A DNA stretch of 64,000 nt from Tractidigestivibacter scatoligenes (GCF_001494635.1 NZ_LOJF01000009.1:434001-498000); one strand, 5' to 3'. Shown: positions 17,583 through 26,821, counted from the stretch's first letter. Translations and numbers: made by a program. Notes: generated by a model not told the origin, from the sequence alone.

Positions 17583-17617
17583 CGGCCCCGTTGGCGTTTG
17601 CCAACGGGGCCGTTTTG
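17583..17617 (+). terminator. Intrinsic terminator after the 102-aa gene
   Basis: A perfect 13-bp stem (17583-17595 with 17600-17612) with a 4-nt loop is followed by TTTTGTG. It lies 21 bp after the stop codon. Confidence 0.9.
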
Positions 17618-17649
17618 TGTGCAAAGGAGGAAATGCCTGCACCCCTGCC

Positions 17650-17750
17650 AAACCTGCGGCTTAATAGCAGTCGCAAGAAGACAGTGCCGAGAAGAACCGC
17701 AGCTAGGGAGCTTGGTCCTTCTCGGCACGATGCTATTAACCCGCAGGTTT
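17650..17750. repeat. Palindromic intergenic element between convergent genes
   Basis: An imperfect inverted repeat of about 45 bp per arm spans the gap between the 102-aa gene and the hydrogenase stop. aaacctgcgg (17650-17659) faces ccgcaggttt (17741-17750), and inner blocks ttaatagca and gtgccgagaag are also mirrored. It has no U-tract of note, so it is more than a simple terminator. Confidence 0.6.
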
Positions 17751-17786
17751 CCGGGGGCCTTGCGCGAAGAGCGCCCCCAGCCGCGC

Positions 17787-19382
17787 CTACTCCTTCGCAA
17801 CCGGGCGCTGGGCCTCGAAGGTCTCCTCGACCTCAGTGTCCACGCCACCCTCCTCGGCAAGCGCCGGGATGAGCACGCGGTATGCGTTCTCGGTGGCGTT
17901 CTCGTGCGGCGAGCGCTTGGCATAGCGCTTGACCGCCGCGGCAGACTTTTTGATGGCCTGCAGCGTGCCGGCGCCGGCCACGCAACCACCCGGGCACGCC
18001 ATGCCCTCGAGCAGGTAGCCGGGGTACTTGCCGCACACGGCGTCCTTCATCATCTTGCGGCAGTCCTCGAGGCCCTCGGCATTGGCCACGTTGACCTCGC
18101 GGTCGGGGTAGCGACGGTGGATGGCGTTGACAACGGCGGTGGCTACGCCTCCCGCAACGGCAAACCCGCGACCGTCCGCAGAGGCCACGTCGAAGTCGCT
18201 CTTGTTGTCGTCAGCCAGCGAGAGGTAGTCGATCTGCTTGGCCTCCATCATGCCCGCCATCTCCTCGAAGGTGAGCACAAAGTCCACCTCACTCCTGATG
18301 GACTTGCGCATGGCCTCGAGCTTCTTTGCGGCGCAGGGGCCCACAAAGACGATCTTGGCGTGCGGATGCTGGGTGCGGATCATGCGCGCCGTGAGCGTCA
18401 TGGGCGTAAGCGCCATGGAGATGCAGTTGGCGTACTTGGGGAACTCCTTCTTTGCCATGACCGACCACGCGGGACAGCACGAGGTGCCCATGAAGGGAAG
18501 CTTTTCGGGGACCTCGTTCAGGTAGTCATCCGCCTCCTGGATGGTGCAAAGGTCTGCGCCAAGCGCCACCTCCTCGACGCCGGAGAATCCCAGCTGGTGG
18601 AAGGCCTCACGCAGCTTGCCCACGTTGCCCTTGCCGCCAAACTGGCCGACAAACGCCGGCGCCACGGCGGCAATGACCTCGTCGCCCGCGTTGATGGCCT
18701 GGATCACCTGGAAGATTTGGCTCTTGTCGGCAATGGCACCAAACGGGCAGTTGATGAGACACTGTCCGCACGAGACGCACTTCTCGTAGTCGATCTGCGC
18801 GCGTCCGTGCTCGTCGGAACCAATGGCATGCATGCCGCAGGCGGAGGCGCAGGGGCGCTCCTTGTGGAGAATGGCGTGGTACGGGCAGACCTTGGCGCAC
18901 TGCCCGCAGTGGACGCACTTCTCCTGGTCGATGTGGGCCTTCTTGTCCACAAAGGTGATGGCGCCCTTGGGGCATATCTCGCGGCAGGGGTGCGCAAGGC
19001 AGCCCTGACACATGTTGGTCACGCGGTAGACGTTGTCCTCGCAGGCGTTGCAGGCAAACTTGATGATGTTGATGAGGGGCGGCTGGTAGTAGGTCTCGGG
19101 CTTTGCAGCCTCGGCAAGGCCATCGGAGAGCTGCTCGGGGCGGTCGACGCCCTGCAGCGGCAGGCCCAGCGTGAGGCGGATGCGCTCGCCCACGATGGCG
19201 CGCTCGAGAAACACGCTCTCGCGGTAGGTTGCCACGTCACCAGGGATGATCTTGTAGGGCAGCTCGTCGAGCTTCTTCGCCTGGTCATCGCCGCCCTCGT
19301 AGGCGATCTTCGCGACCTCGCAAAAGACGTTGCGCCTGATTTCCGTCAGGTTAGTGTACACGCCACGCATGGTGTCAGCCAT
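17787..19382 (-). CDS. Monomeric [FeFe] hydrogenase, ferredoxin-type, group B-like
   Basis: The 531-aa protein should couple reduced ferredoxin to H2 formation or sense H2. Its N-terminal half has four Fe-S binding sets: CNAC at 111-114, then CQGC...CREIC at 125-137, CVHCGQC...CP at 156-167 and CVSCGQC...CP at 202-212. The H-domain follows with L1 TSCCPAW (300-306), L2 GPCAAKK (349-353 region) and L3 MACPGGCVAG (461-470), so all four H-cluster cysteines and the proton-relay Cys are present. The N-terminal 100 residues and the PAW form of L1 point to group B rather than group A. Maturases HydEFG are not in the window. The start at 19382 has GAGAGG upstream. Confidence 0.9.
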   Translation of the reverse strand: MADTMRGVYTNLTEIRRNVFCEVAKIAYEGGDDQAKKLDELPYKIIPGDVATYRESVFLERAIVGERIRLTLGLPLQGVDRPEQLSDGLAEAAKPETYYQPPLINIIKFACNACEDNVYRVTNMCQGCLAHPCREICPKGAITFVDKKAHIDQEKCVHCGQCAKVCPYHAILHKERPCASACGMHAIGSDEHGRAQIDYEKCVSCGQCLINCPFGAIADKSQIFQVIQAINAGDEVIAAVAPAFVGQFGGKGNVGKLREAFHQLGFSGVEEVALGADLCTIQEADDYLNEVPEKLPFMGTSCCPAWSVMAKKEFPKYANCISMALTPMTLTARMIRTQHPHAKIVFVGPCAAKKLEAMRKSIRSEVDFVLTFEEMAGMMEAKQIDYLSLADDNKSDFDVASADGRGFAVAGGVATAVVNAIHRRYPDREVNVANAEGLEDCRKMMKDAVCGKYPGYLLEGMACPGGCVAGAGTLQAIKKSAAAVKRYAKRSPHENATENAYRVLIPALAEEGGVDTEVEETFEAQRPVAKE

Positions 19383-19525
19383 AGGTGGATCCTCTCGCTT
19401 CTCGTCCCTTTTTCTCGCCGCACTGCAAACGGCGTCACGCCGTCACGTGGGCGGCGTCCCCTTCATCAACAGTATCGCGCAACCTTGTCCTCGTTGCATG
19501 AGTCGAACGGGCGTGTGTTGCCTCG

Positions 19526-20440
19526 CTACGCCCGGAACCTCTCCGGGACTTCCGTGCGGAGAAGCACGTGCGCACCGCTCACCGGATGGTCGAACTCCTC
19601 CTCAAGCGCATGCAGCATGAGTCCGCGCGGGTCTCTCCTACCGCCGTAGAGTGTGTCTCCCACAATGGGAAATCCCAGAGACGAGAGGTGCACGCGGATC
19701 TGGTGTCGGCGCCCCGTTCCCAGCTCAACGAGAAGGAGCGTGCGGTTGCCACGCCGCTCGAGCACGCGCACTCGCGTGAGCGCGGGCTGACCTTGTCCGG
19801 GGCGGCACACACGCATGCGGCGCGCATCGTGGCGGTCGCGACCGATGGGCTTCTCGATGGCGGTCACGTCTCCCGGGAAGGCACCGCTCACCTCGGCGAG
19901 ATAGCGCTTGCGCATGGCATGTCCGGCCACGAGAGCGTCAAACGCAGGCTGGAACTCCTCGGCCAGCGAGAAGAGCACAAGCCCCGTGGTATCGACGTCC
20001 AGGCGTTGCACTGCCTGGGGATTAGCTGCCACGCCCTGGCGCGCAAGCGAGACGCGCACGCGATCCGTGAGCGTGGGTGCGCAGGTACCGTCACCATGTA
20101 CGAGGATGCCTGCGGGCTTCTCGACAGCAAGGCAAACGGAGTCCTGATAGATAATGGTGGCAGATGGCACGTCCGGTGGCGTAGGCATGGCTGCCTGCCG
20201 CGCGAGGGCAACGTCCACCACATCCCCGACAGCCAGACGCGAGGACGCCGCAAGCGCCTCTCCCCCACGCGTGAGCTCAGCGCCCTGGAACGCGCGGGCG
20301 GCAGAGCGCCGCGACATCCCCGTGGAGAGTGCCAGGTCGAGCGCTGAGCAGTCCTCAAGCGCGCGGAACTCAAGCCGCGAGGCGTCGTCCTTCTCGCCGA
20401 GAAACTCGTAGCGCACGAACTTTTCTGTCTCCAATGGCAC
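19526..20440 (-). CDS. RluA-family pseudouridine synthase
   Basis: This 304-aa enzyme isomerises uridine to pseudouridine in rRNA or tRNA. The catalytic motif reads QRLDVDTTGLVLF (normally HRLDxxTSG), with the nucleophilic Asp retained. GRRHQIRVHLSSLGFPIVGDTLYGG and LMLHA are the other RluA signatures. An N-terminal S4-like region (MSRRSAARAFQGAELTRGG) occupies residues 40-60. The leading Gln replacing His in motif II is a small deviation shared by some members. Which base is modified cannot be told. Confidence 0.9.
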   Translation of the reverse strand: MPLETEKFVRYEFLGEKDDASRLEFRALEDCSALDLALSTGMSRRSAARAFQGAELTRGGEALAASSRLAVGDVVDVALARQAAMPTPPDVPSATIIYQDSVCLAVEKPAGILVHGDGTCAPTLTDRVRVSLARQGVAANPQAVQRLDVDTTGLVLFSLAEEFQPAFDALVAGHAMRKRYLAEVSGAFPGDVTAIEKPIGRDRHDARRMRVCRPGQGQPALTRVRVLERRGNRTLLLVELGTGRRHQIRVHLSSLGFPIVGDTLYGGRRDPRGLMLHALEEEFDHPVSGAHVLLRTEVPERFRA

Positions 20441-20758
20441 ACAGCACCTCTCACTACTCTTGCTGACGCTTGCGCGGGTATTCTACGTCAGCCAACGCGC
20501 TGGGGAGCAGCGCCCTCTCCGCTAGACCTCGCTCCCCCATATTTCCGAACGCCAGTTGTCGGAAAACGCTGTAACACCCAGCCTTGTACCGGAAGCGCCG
20601 ATGCACGACCATACCAATATCCTACCAACGCACTAGAGATTGAGGAGCGCATCATGGTCATCATCTGTCACCGAATGTGTAGCGAAACCAGCACGGCGAG
20701 GCAGCTTGCCCGCATCCCCCACTTGGAACGCATACGACACGTCGGAAGGTAACACCCC
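20441..20758. other. Intergenic region with a hairpin, RluA gene / symporter
   Basis: This 318-bp gap between divergent genes contains no gene. A small hairpin (tttccga at 20542-20548, tcggaaa at 20559-20565) lies near its middle and could be an operator. The last bases hold GGAAGG, the symporter's ribosome binding site. Nothing else is recognised. Confidence 0.5.
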
Positions 20759-22114
20759 ATGCAGATCGACATCACGGCACTTTGGGCACTCGTCGCAACC
20801 ATTGTGGCGTTCGCCCTTCTCGCCACGCTCAAGCGCAAGTTCAAGGTTGGCTTTGGCGTGCGCACCCTCATCGCGACCGGACTCGGCATAGTCATTGGCG
20901 TCGCGTTTGGCCAGGGCTTCTCGTACTACGCAATCTTTGGCACCATCTACGCAAACGTGATCTCCGCGCTTGTGGTGCCGCTCCTCCTCTTTAGCATCAT
21001 CTCGAGCGTCACCAACCTGGCGGACCTCGTGCATCTCAAGGGCATCGGCGTGAAATCGGTGGTCTTCCTCGTGCTCAACACGCTCACGGCGACGCTCCTC
21101 ACGCTTGCCATCGCGCTGCCCCTGGGCGTGGGAACGGGCTTCTCGCTTGACGGCGTAACCTACGAGGCCAAGGAGGTCCCCACCGTCACCGATACCATCG
21201 TGGGCCTCTTCCCGCAGAACCTCGCCGCCGCGTGGACCAGCAACGCAGTTGTGCCCATCATCGTCTTTGCGATCATCGTCGCACTGGCGTACAACCGGCT
21301 TGCATCAGAGCGCCAGGATGGCGAGAAGGTCGACGTGCGGCCGTTCAAGGCGTTCATCGACGCCGGCAACAAGGTCCTGGGCGAGACCGTAAGCAGGGTT
21401 GTTGGGTTCACGCCGTACGCCGTGGTGGCGCTCATTGGCCGCGCAGTTGGCCGCGCCGACGTCACCCAGCTCGTGCCGCTGCTTGGCGTGCTGGCCGTTG
21501 CCTACGTGGTCCTGGCAATCCAGTTCTTTGGCGTCGAGTCTGCGTTCGTGGCCTGGGTGGGTCATCTTAGCCCGGTGCGCTTCCTCAAGGGCATGGCCCC
21601 CGCTGCCGTGACCGCCTTCACCACGCAGAGCAGCATTGGCACGCTGCCCGTGACCATTCGCTCGCTCACGCAGAACCTGGGCGTTGATGAGGACGTGGCC
21701 AGCTTCACCGCCGGCCTTGGGGCAAACCTTGGCATGCCCGGTTGCGCCGGTATGTGGCCAACGCTCGTGGCGGTCTTCGCGATCAACGCGCTGGGCATCC
21801 CCTTCACGCCGGTCCAGTACGGCTTCCTCGTCCTGCTCACGCTTGTCGTCTCCATTGGCACCGTGGGCGTGCCTGGCACGGCAACTATCACCGCCACGGC
21901 GCTTCTGGCAGCGCTGGGGCTTCCCGTGGAGACCATAGCCCTTGTCGCGCCCATCTCCTCCATCGTGGACATGGGCCGCACGGCAACCAACGTGCTTGGC
22001 GCGGCAGAGGCCTCGCTTATCGTGGCCGCCGGCGAGGGCCTGGTAGACCGCAGCGTCTACGACGGTGAGGATTCGTTTGGACTCAAGAATACGAGCCAGG
22101 CAAGCGCGGCGTAG
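20759..22114 (+). CDS. Dicarboxylate/amino acid:cation symporter (DAACS/SLC1 family)
   Basis: This 451-aa integral membrane transporter has the GltPh fold: six N-terminal helices, then hairpin 1 with TQSSIGTLPVTI, helix 7 with GANLGMPGCAGMW, hairpin 2 with GTVGVPGTATI and helix 8 with DMGRTATNVLG. These are the substrate and Na+/H+ coupling regions. The hairpin 1 and helix 8 forms resemble TcyP-like cystine/dicarboxylate members more than the classic glutamate carriers, so L-cystine or C4-dicarboxylate uptake is plausible but unproven. It is monocistronic with a terminator right after it. Confidence 0.9.
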   Translation: MQIDITALWALVATIVAFALLATLKRKFKVGFGVRTLIATGLGIVIGVAFGQGFSYYAIFGTIYANVISALVVPLLLFSIISSVTNLADLVHLKGIGVKSVVFLVLNTLTATLLTLAIALPLGVGTGFSLDGVTYEAKEVPTVTDTIVGLFPQNLAAAWTSNAVVPIIVFAIIVALAYNRLASERQDGEKVDVRPFKAFIDAGNKVLGETVSRVVGFTPYAVVALIGRAVGRADVTQLVPLLGVLAVAYVVLAIQFFGVESAFVAWVGHLSPVRFLKGMAPAAVTAFTTQSSIGTLPVTIRSLTQNLGVDEDVASFTAGLGANLGMPGCAGMWPTLVAVFAINALGIPFTPVQYGFLVLLTLVVSIGTVGVPGTATITATALLAALGLPVETIALVAPISSIVDMGRTATNVLGAAEASLIVAAGEGLVDRSVYDGEDSFGLKNTSQASAA

Positions 22115-22136
22115 CGCTTCTGTGACAGCGTCTCCA

Positions 22137-22178
22137 CGGGCTCCCCGGTGCCGCATGGGCATTGGGAAGCCCGTTTTG
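22137..22178 (+). terminator. Intrinsic terminator after the DAACS symporter
   Basis: An imperfect 16-bp stem (22137-22152 with 22158-22173) with a GCAT-containing loop is followed by TTTTGTG. Confidence 0.8.
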
Positions 22179-22348
22179 TGTGCCCCTTTTGCCTAGCCAC
22201 TCGTGGCCCACAGGCTGTTGGGCGAGCGTTAGCTGCGGGGCAAGAGCCGTGCGCGACTCGATGTTGCCTTGCTGGCAAGGTTTTATTGCGCGATATTCCG
22301 AGAAATCCTAACAGCAACTGGGAGAATGTCATTCTTAGAAGAAATAAC

Positions 22349-22470
22349 GTTCAATAATTGAGAGGCAATAGGCCTTCGGGACTGAAAAGCCCTGCCTATT
22401 GGCCGCAAACTCCAGCCGATGGGATGAGAGCCCCCGTGCCTACCGTCTCGCCCGTCCGCAGGCACAAGCG
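22349..22470 (+). other. Candidate structured leader upstream of the MacAB-like operon
   Basis: The 519-bp gap before the export operon contains no gene. After an AT-rich stretch that could hold a promoter (22320-22360), a long hairpin forms from ggcaatagg (22364-22372) and cctattggcc (22395-22404) with an inner GGG/CCC stem. It is followed by purine-rich unpaired text (gcaaac, gatgagag) and a second GC-rich stem region. It resembles a riboswitch-type leader in layout but matches no class I know. Confidence 0.35.
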
Positions 22471-22633
22471 CCGCTTACAGAATCGTAAGCTTGCCGATAG
22501 GTTCCTGATGGCGATGCCCCGGTATCATTTCCACAAGCGCGTTGAACAGGCATGACACCGTCACTAACTCGGCACCACAGGCTCGGCGGCACCCCGGCAC
22601 CACCCGTTTGGCACACAAGGGCGAGGAGGACGC

Positions 22634-24034
22634 ATGTCCCAGGAGACCGACCACACCAACTACCTCGGCGAACCCGACAAGACAACGCCGAAAGCCCATC
22701 CGCTCGACAGCCTCCCCGTCATCTCTGGGGACTCTCCCACCGCACCGCCTCCCCTGCCTGGCGAGAGCGCCGAGGAGGACGAGGACACCCGCGACGCGAT
22801 GGCAAGCCTTCTCGCCCACCGCAAGAAGCGCCGCCGCAGGAACATCATCGTTGGTGTCGTTGCCGCCTGCGCAGTTGTTGCTGTTCTCGTTTGGACCGTG
22901 ACTTCTCAGCAAAGTGCGAACGCCCCCGAGGAGCCCTCGCTTCAGACCACGCCGGTCATGCGCGGCGAGTTTACCGACGAGGTCAAGGCATCCGGCAACG
23001 TCCAGCCCATGAACTCCGTTGTGGTAACGCCCGAAGTGGACGGCATCATCTCCGAGGTGTTCGTGAGCGAAGGCGACTACGTCGAGGAGGGCACCACCCT
23101 CCTCACCATCCGCAACGACTCCCTGGACAAGGCGGTGCGCGAGGCGGACATCCAGCTGCGCTCCGCAAAGACCCAGCTCTCCTCAGCCAAGGAGAATTAC
23201 ACCACCGCCTACAACGCCTACTACGCGGACCAGACGGACCTCGCCACGGTGAACTCTGCCGCCGATGCTGTCGACGCTGCGCAGCTCTCGCTCGAGACCG
23301 CACAGTCCGCCTACGACGACGCCGTTGCCACCGCAGGCAAGCGCACGGTCACGGCACCGGCCTCGGGCACGATTGTGGTCATGAACGCCGTCGAGGGCGC
23401 GGCCGTGGGTTCCGGCGCGGGTGCCGGTGCCGCCGCCACGGCAACGTCTGCCGCCGGGTCCTCGGGCGCGCTCATCACCATTGGAGACCTCTCGCAGATG
23501 ACGGTCTCGGTGCAGGTGAACGAGATGGACATCTCGAAGGTCTCCGTTGGGCAGGCGGCGCGGGCGACCTTCTCGGCACTTCCAAACGTGGAGCTTGACG
23601 CCACGGTCACCCGCATTGCGACCGTCTCTTCCTCGGATGCCCAAGGTGCCATCCCCGGCTACGGCGGAAACGTGGTCACCTATGCCGTCGACCTTCTCAT
23701 CCCCAACCCGGACCCGTCGCTCAAGCCAGGCATGACGGCAAGCGTCACCATCTCCTCGACGGACATCCCCGACGCGCTCATGCTGCCGCTGAGCGCCGTA
23801 GACGGCGAGGGGGACCAGGCCATGGTGGGCGTTGTTACCGGGCAGGACGATTCCGGATTCCCCACAACGGAGGCAAGACACATCACGGTGCTTGCATCCA
23901 ACGGAACCATGGCGGCCGTCGAGGGTGACATTGCCGAAGGCGACGAGGTCGTGATAGGCGTGATGCAGGGAGGCGCCGAGACAGGCGCGGACACCATGAC
24001 CGGCGAGGCATCCTCCTCGAGCTCGGCGGCCTAG
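22634..24034 (+). CDS. HlyD/MacA-like membrane fusion protein of an ABC export system
   Basis: The 466-aa protein has a 65-residue Pro/Glu-rich cytoplasmic tail ending in a KKRRRR stop-transfer cluster, one membrane span (about residues 70-90), and an extracytoplasmic adaptor part. The adaptor part has a biotinyl-lipoyl half (GVIS-type [17 protein letters not shown]), a coiled-coil hairpin (about 150-205), the second lipoyl half ([10 protein letters not shown]) and a beta-barrel domain ([16 protein letters not shown]). In monoderms such proteins act with MacB-type ABC permeases in peptide or drug export. GAGGAGG precedes the start, and the ATPase gene begins two bases after its stop. Confidence 0.88.
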   Translation: MSQETDHTNYLGEPDKTTPKAHPLDSLPVISGDSPTAPPPLPGESAEEDEDTRDAMASLLAHRKKRRRRNIIVGVVAACAVVAVLVWTVTSQQSANAPEEPSLQTTPVMRGEFTDEVKASGNVQPMNSVVVTPEVDGIISEVFVSEGDYVEEGTTLLTIRNDSLDKAVREADIQLRSAKTQLSSAKENYTTAYNAYYADQTDLATVNSAADAVDAAQLSLETAQSAYDDAVATAGKRTVTAPASGTIVVMNAVEGAAVGSGAGAGAAATATSAAGSSGALITIGDLSQMTVSVQVNEMDISKVSVGQAARATFSALPNVELDATVTRIATVSSSDAQGAIPGYGGNVVTYAVDLLIPNPDPSLKPGMTASVTISSTDIPDALMLPLSAVDGEGDQAMVGVVTGQDDSGFPTTEARHITVLASNGTMAAVEGDIAEGDEVVIGVMQGGAETGADTMTGEASSSSSAA

Positions 24035-24035
24035 T

Positions 24036-24797
24036 ATGGCCTCCCACGTCATCCACGCCGAGAAGGTCTGTCGCATCTACTCGTCGGCCGCCGGCCTCAC
24101 GCCAGCGCTTCGCGGCGTGAGCCTGGACGTCGAGCGCGGCGAGTTTCTCGCCATCATGGGCCCTTCCGGCTCGGGCAAGTCCACGCTCATGAGCATCCTC
24201 GGCTGCCTCGACCGCCCCACGTCCGGACTCTACCTCCTCGAGGGCATCGACGTCTCAAAGCTCACCGACGACGAGCTGGCACATGTGCGCTCCACGCGGC
24301 TTGGCTTTGTCTTCCAGTCATTCAACCTGCTCCCACGTGCCACGGTGCTTCGAAACGTGATGCTTCCCTTGGTCTACAGCAGGGGTTCCACCGCCGATCG
24401 CGAGCTGAGGGCGTGGCAGGCTCTTGCAGAGGTAGGCCTTCCCGAGAGCCTCTACACCCACCGCTCGAACGAGCTTTCCGGCGGCCAGATGCAACGCGTG
24501 GCCATTGCCCGCGCGCTGGTAAACGACCCTGCGCTCATCCTTGCTGACGAACCTACGGGAAACCTCGACTCCGCCACCGGAGAGCTGGTCATGCGGACGT
24601 TCAGGCGCATGCAAGAACGCGGCAAGACCGTAGTGCTCATCACGCATGACTCGAGCGTCGCAGGCTGGGCGGACCGCGTGGTGCACATACGAGACGGACG
24701 GCTTCTCTCGGACGAGCAGGAGCGTGCCTACGTGGCGTCGCTTGCCCAGCGAGAGCGAGAGGCGCTCGTGGGCACGCAGGAGGTGACGAGCGCATGA
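24036..24797 (+). CDS. ABC transporter ATP-binding protein, MacB/LolD type
   Basis: The 253-aa nucleotide-binding subunit has Walker [11 protein letters not shown]-loop in [10 protein letters not shown], signature LSGGQMQR, Walker [13 protein letters not shown] and the switch His in [24 protein letters not shown] is diagnostic for the MacB/LolD/FtsE-like group. It would power the membrane protein encoded next, whose start overlaps this stop by four bases (ATGA), so the two are coupled. Confidence 0.93.
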   Translation: MASHVIHAEKVCRIYSSAAGLTPALRGVSLDVERGEFLAIMGPSGSGKSTLMSILGCLDRPTSGLYLLEGIDVSKLTDDELAHVRSTRLGFVFQSFNLLPRATVLRNVMLPLVYSRGSTADRELRAWQALAEVGLPESLYTHRSNELSGGQMQRVAIARALVNDPALILADEPTGNLDSATGELVMRTFRRMQERGKTVVLITHDSSVAGWADRVVHIRDGRLLSDEQERAYVASLAQREREALVGTQEVTSA

Positions 24798-26011
24798 GAA
24801 TCCGAGACCTCTTCTACGAGACCTTCTCGGCCATCCAGGCAAACCGAGGGCGAAGCCTGCTCACAATTCTGGGCATTGTCATTGGCATCGCTGCCGTCAT
24901 CTCCATGACAGCGCTCATAGACGGCGTCAAGGCGTCGCTCGTGGGCGAGCTGGGACTTTCCCAGTCACGCACGGTCATGATCGACTGCTGGCCTGGTCGT
25001 GAGGTCACGATGGATGACATCGACGCACTTGAAGCAGGGATGTCCGACGACTACGAGTTCATAACCGTGGCATCCTACAACTCGGGGACGATCTCGAACG
25101 GCGTAACCGAGGAGCAGGGAACGCTCTTGGGCGTGGAGCCCGACTACTTCGAGGCAATGGGTACCAAGGCCATTGCCGGGCGCCTCATCATGCAGAGCGA
25201 GGAGGGCGCTGGCTCGCGGGTCATATTGCTTGATCAGACTATAGCCAACCGCATGTGGGGGTCGGAGGACGCGGCAGTGGGCCAAAGCGTGCACATTGGC
25301 AACGACGACTACACCGTGGTGGGCGTGGTTGGGGGCTCGGGCATGATGAGCGGGCAATCCTTCGTGCCGCTCTCTACCATGCAGAAGCGCATGAGCGGTA
25401 ACTCGGGCGTAAGCCAGATCATCGGCTTTGCTCGCGAGGGCACCGACATGGACGGCATTGCCGCGCGGACGGAGTCCCACCTCAGGAGCTACTTCAACCT
25501 GCCGGAGGAGGATCCCTCGAGCCCCGATGGATCCAGCTACTACATCGGCGTCACGACCATGGCCTCGGTCATCGAGCAGCTCGACTCGACGATGGGCGCG
25601 TTCCAGGCGCTCATGACCTGCGTGGCAGGCGTGTCGCTTGTGGTTGGCGGCATTGGCATCATGAACATGATGCTCACCAACGTCACCGAAAGGATTCGCG
25701 AAATAGGGCTGAGAAAGGCACTGGGCGCGCGCCGCGCAGACATCACGTGGCAGTTCCTGCTGGAGTCCATCACGCTGTGCCTGGTGGGCGGCGCGTTTGG
25801 GATAATCCTGGGATATGCCGGCGCCAACGTTCTCGCGCAGTTTGCCAGTCTGTCGAGTGAGATAGGCGGGATGTCGGTGACGCCCGTCATCTCTCCGACG
25901 GCAGTTGGTCTCGCCAGCGGCATCTGCGTTGGCATCGGCGTGCTCTTTGGGTTCTATCCCGCCTGGCGCGCTGCGCGTCTCGATCCCGTGGAGTCGCTGC
26001 GATACCAGTAG
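24794..26011 (+). CDS. ABC transporter permease, MacB/FtsX type
   Basis: The 405-aa permease has the MacB layout: one N-terminal helix ([18 protein letters not shown], residues 21-38), a large extracytoplasmic MacB_PCD domain (about 45-270) and three C-terminal helices ending with a [20 protein letters not shown] terminus. The [13 protein letters not shown] coupling segment precedes helix 3. With the two genes before it this forms a complete MacAB-like mechanotransmission exporter; the substrate is not indicated. The gene is followed by a perfect 12-bp inverted repeat at 26089-26126. Confidence 0.93.
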   Translation: MRIRDLFYETFSAIQANRGRSLLTILGIVIGIAAVISMTALIDGVKASLVGELGLSQSRTVMIDCWPGREVTMDDIDALEAGMSDDYEFITVASYNSGTISNGVTEEQGTLLGVEPDYFEAMGTKAIAGRLIMQSEEGAGSRVILLDQTIANRMWGSEDAAVGQSVHIGNDDYTVVGVVGGSGMMSGQSFVPLSTMQKRMSGNSGVSQIIGFAREGTDMDGIAARTESHLRSYFNLPEEDPSSPDGSSYYIGVTTMASVIEQLDSTMGAFQALMTCVAGVSLVVGGIGIMNMMLTNVTERIREIGLRKALGARRADITWQFLLESITLCLVGGAFGIILGYAGANVLAQFASLSSEIGGMSVTPVISPTAVGLASGICVGIGVLFGFYPAWRAARLDPVESLRYQ

Positions 26012-26059
26012 CGCTGGTCCACCCCCAACTGGCGACACGCCGCCTTGGTTACCGCAACA

Positions 26060-26090
26060 CATTCGTATGGCGAATCTGTATCGACCTGCG
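26060..26090. repeat. 31-bp direct repeat, left copy, flanking DUF4160 cassette
   Basis: A 31-bp sequence beginning cattcgtatggcgaat is repeated exactly at 26790-26820. The two copies bracket the two-gene cassette at 26203-26744. The first half is a small palindrome (attcg/cgaat). Up to seven further bases upstream are also similar. Confidence 0.85.
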
Positions 26091-26126
26091 TGCGTCACAC
26101 GTTCATGCGCGAATGTGTGACGCACG
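26089..26126. repeat. Perfect 12-bp inverted repeat after the left direct repeat
   Basis: cgtgcgtcacac (26089-26100) faces gtgtgacgcacg (26115-26126) over a 14-nt loop. It has no U-tract, so it may be an operator for the small cassette, or a Rho-independent stop that lacks the tail. Confidence 0.6.
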
Positions 26127-26202
26127 TAGCGGCAATTCGGCGGCGTCAGGAAATACGGTAAGACATTGGGTATGCTTTCAATAGCTTGGGAAGGAGAGAG
26201 CC

Positions 26203-26469
26203 ATGCTGTGGGAATATGCCCGCTTAGATGACGAGACGAGAATAGCCTGCTCAGCTACACGTTCCGACGGGACGGTTCGCGTGGTTGTCGAGCGACCCAG
26301 AGACGGCGGTCTCGACTCAGCAGACTGTCTTCTCCCCCAGTGCCGCTGGAAGGATGTGGACGGATTCTCGACGGCCGAGCTTGCGTTTCTCGCAGACTTC
26401 TTGCATAACAATGCCCCTCTCATCTTCGACATTGCCGAGCGGCACGCAGAGGAGAGGAACATTGCCTAA
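26203..26469 (+). CDS. Small hypothetical protein, partner of DUF4160 gene
   Basis: The 88-aa acidic protein (MLWEYARLDDETRI start) is not assigned to a family. Its size, position and coupling to a DUF4160 gene suggest it takes the place of DUF2442 in this second cassette, but the sequence is too different to call it that. The DFLHNNAPLIFDIAERH helix dominates the C-terminus. GGAAGGAGAG lies ahead of the ATG. Its stop overlaps the next start by one base (TAATG). The pair lies between exact 31-bp direct repeats. Confidence 0.7.
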   Translation: MLWEYARLDDETRIACSATRSDGTVRVVVERPRDGGLDSADCLLPQCRWKDVDGFSTAELAFLADFLHNNAPLIFDIAERHAEERNIA

Positions 26470-26744
26470 TGCCAAAAATTCTCGTCTTTGGGACATTCGT
26501 GCTGTACTTTTGGGCTGGCGAGAATAACGAGCCAATCCATGTGCATGTTGGCGTAAGACGCCCAGCGGATGGCGACGCCAAATTCTGGTTAACCAGAGAC
26601 GGCGGTTGTATTGTTGCCCGACCAGGGGGTCTCTCGAAGAGCGACCTTCGAGACATTCAAAGATTTATCGTCCAGAACCACACCTACATCGTTAGCAAAT
26701 GGGTGGAGTTTTACGAGGGTATTGAGCCTCGCTTCTATCAGTAG
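26469..26744 (+). CDS. DUF4160 domain protein (second, diverged copy)
   Basis: The 91-aa protein matches DUF4160 in outline: a beta start with MPKILVFGTFVLYFW, then ENNEPIHVHVGV in the place of the canonical NPPHFHA, and a C-terminal helix ending KWVEFYEGI. It is translationally coupled to the 88-aa gene before it. It is much more diverged from the family than the copy at 8617-8874, so the two are not recent duplicates. The function is unknown; a toxin-antitoxin-like role is only an inference from pairing and mobility signs. Confidence 0.75.
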   Translation: MPKILVFGTFVLYFWAGENNEPIHVHVGVRRPADGDAKFWLTRDGGCIVARPGGLSKSDLRDIQRFIVQNHTYIVSKWVEFYEGIEPRFYQ

Positions 26745-26789
26745 AAAATAGGTCAGCCATTGCAAGTCGCAGCCCTCGGCGTTGCAATG

Positions 26790-26820
26790 CATTCGTATGG
26801 CGAATCTGTATCGACCTGCG
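26790..26820. repeat. 31-bp direct repeat, right copy
   Basis: This is an exact repeat of 26060-26090. It ends one base before the LysR stop codon region, so the cassette sits tightly against that gene. Confidence 0.85.
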
Positions 26821-26821
26821 C

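Noticed and set aside
17580-19649. Very long open frame antisense to the hydrogenase (also 44802-47255, 56544-58766 and similar)
   Set aside because: These are mirror frames produced by G/C third-position bias opposite real genes; their translations are low-complexity Val/Leu/His/Arg-rich with no domain motifs.
22364-22430. SAM-, c-di-GMP- or THF-type riboswitch
   Set aside because: Short strings such as gcaaac and gatgagag are suggestive, but the conserved core of each class does not align, so no class is assigned.
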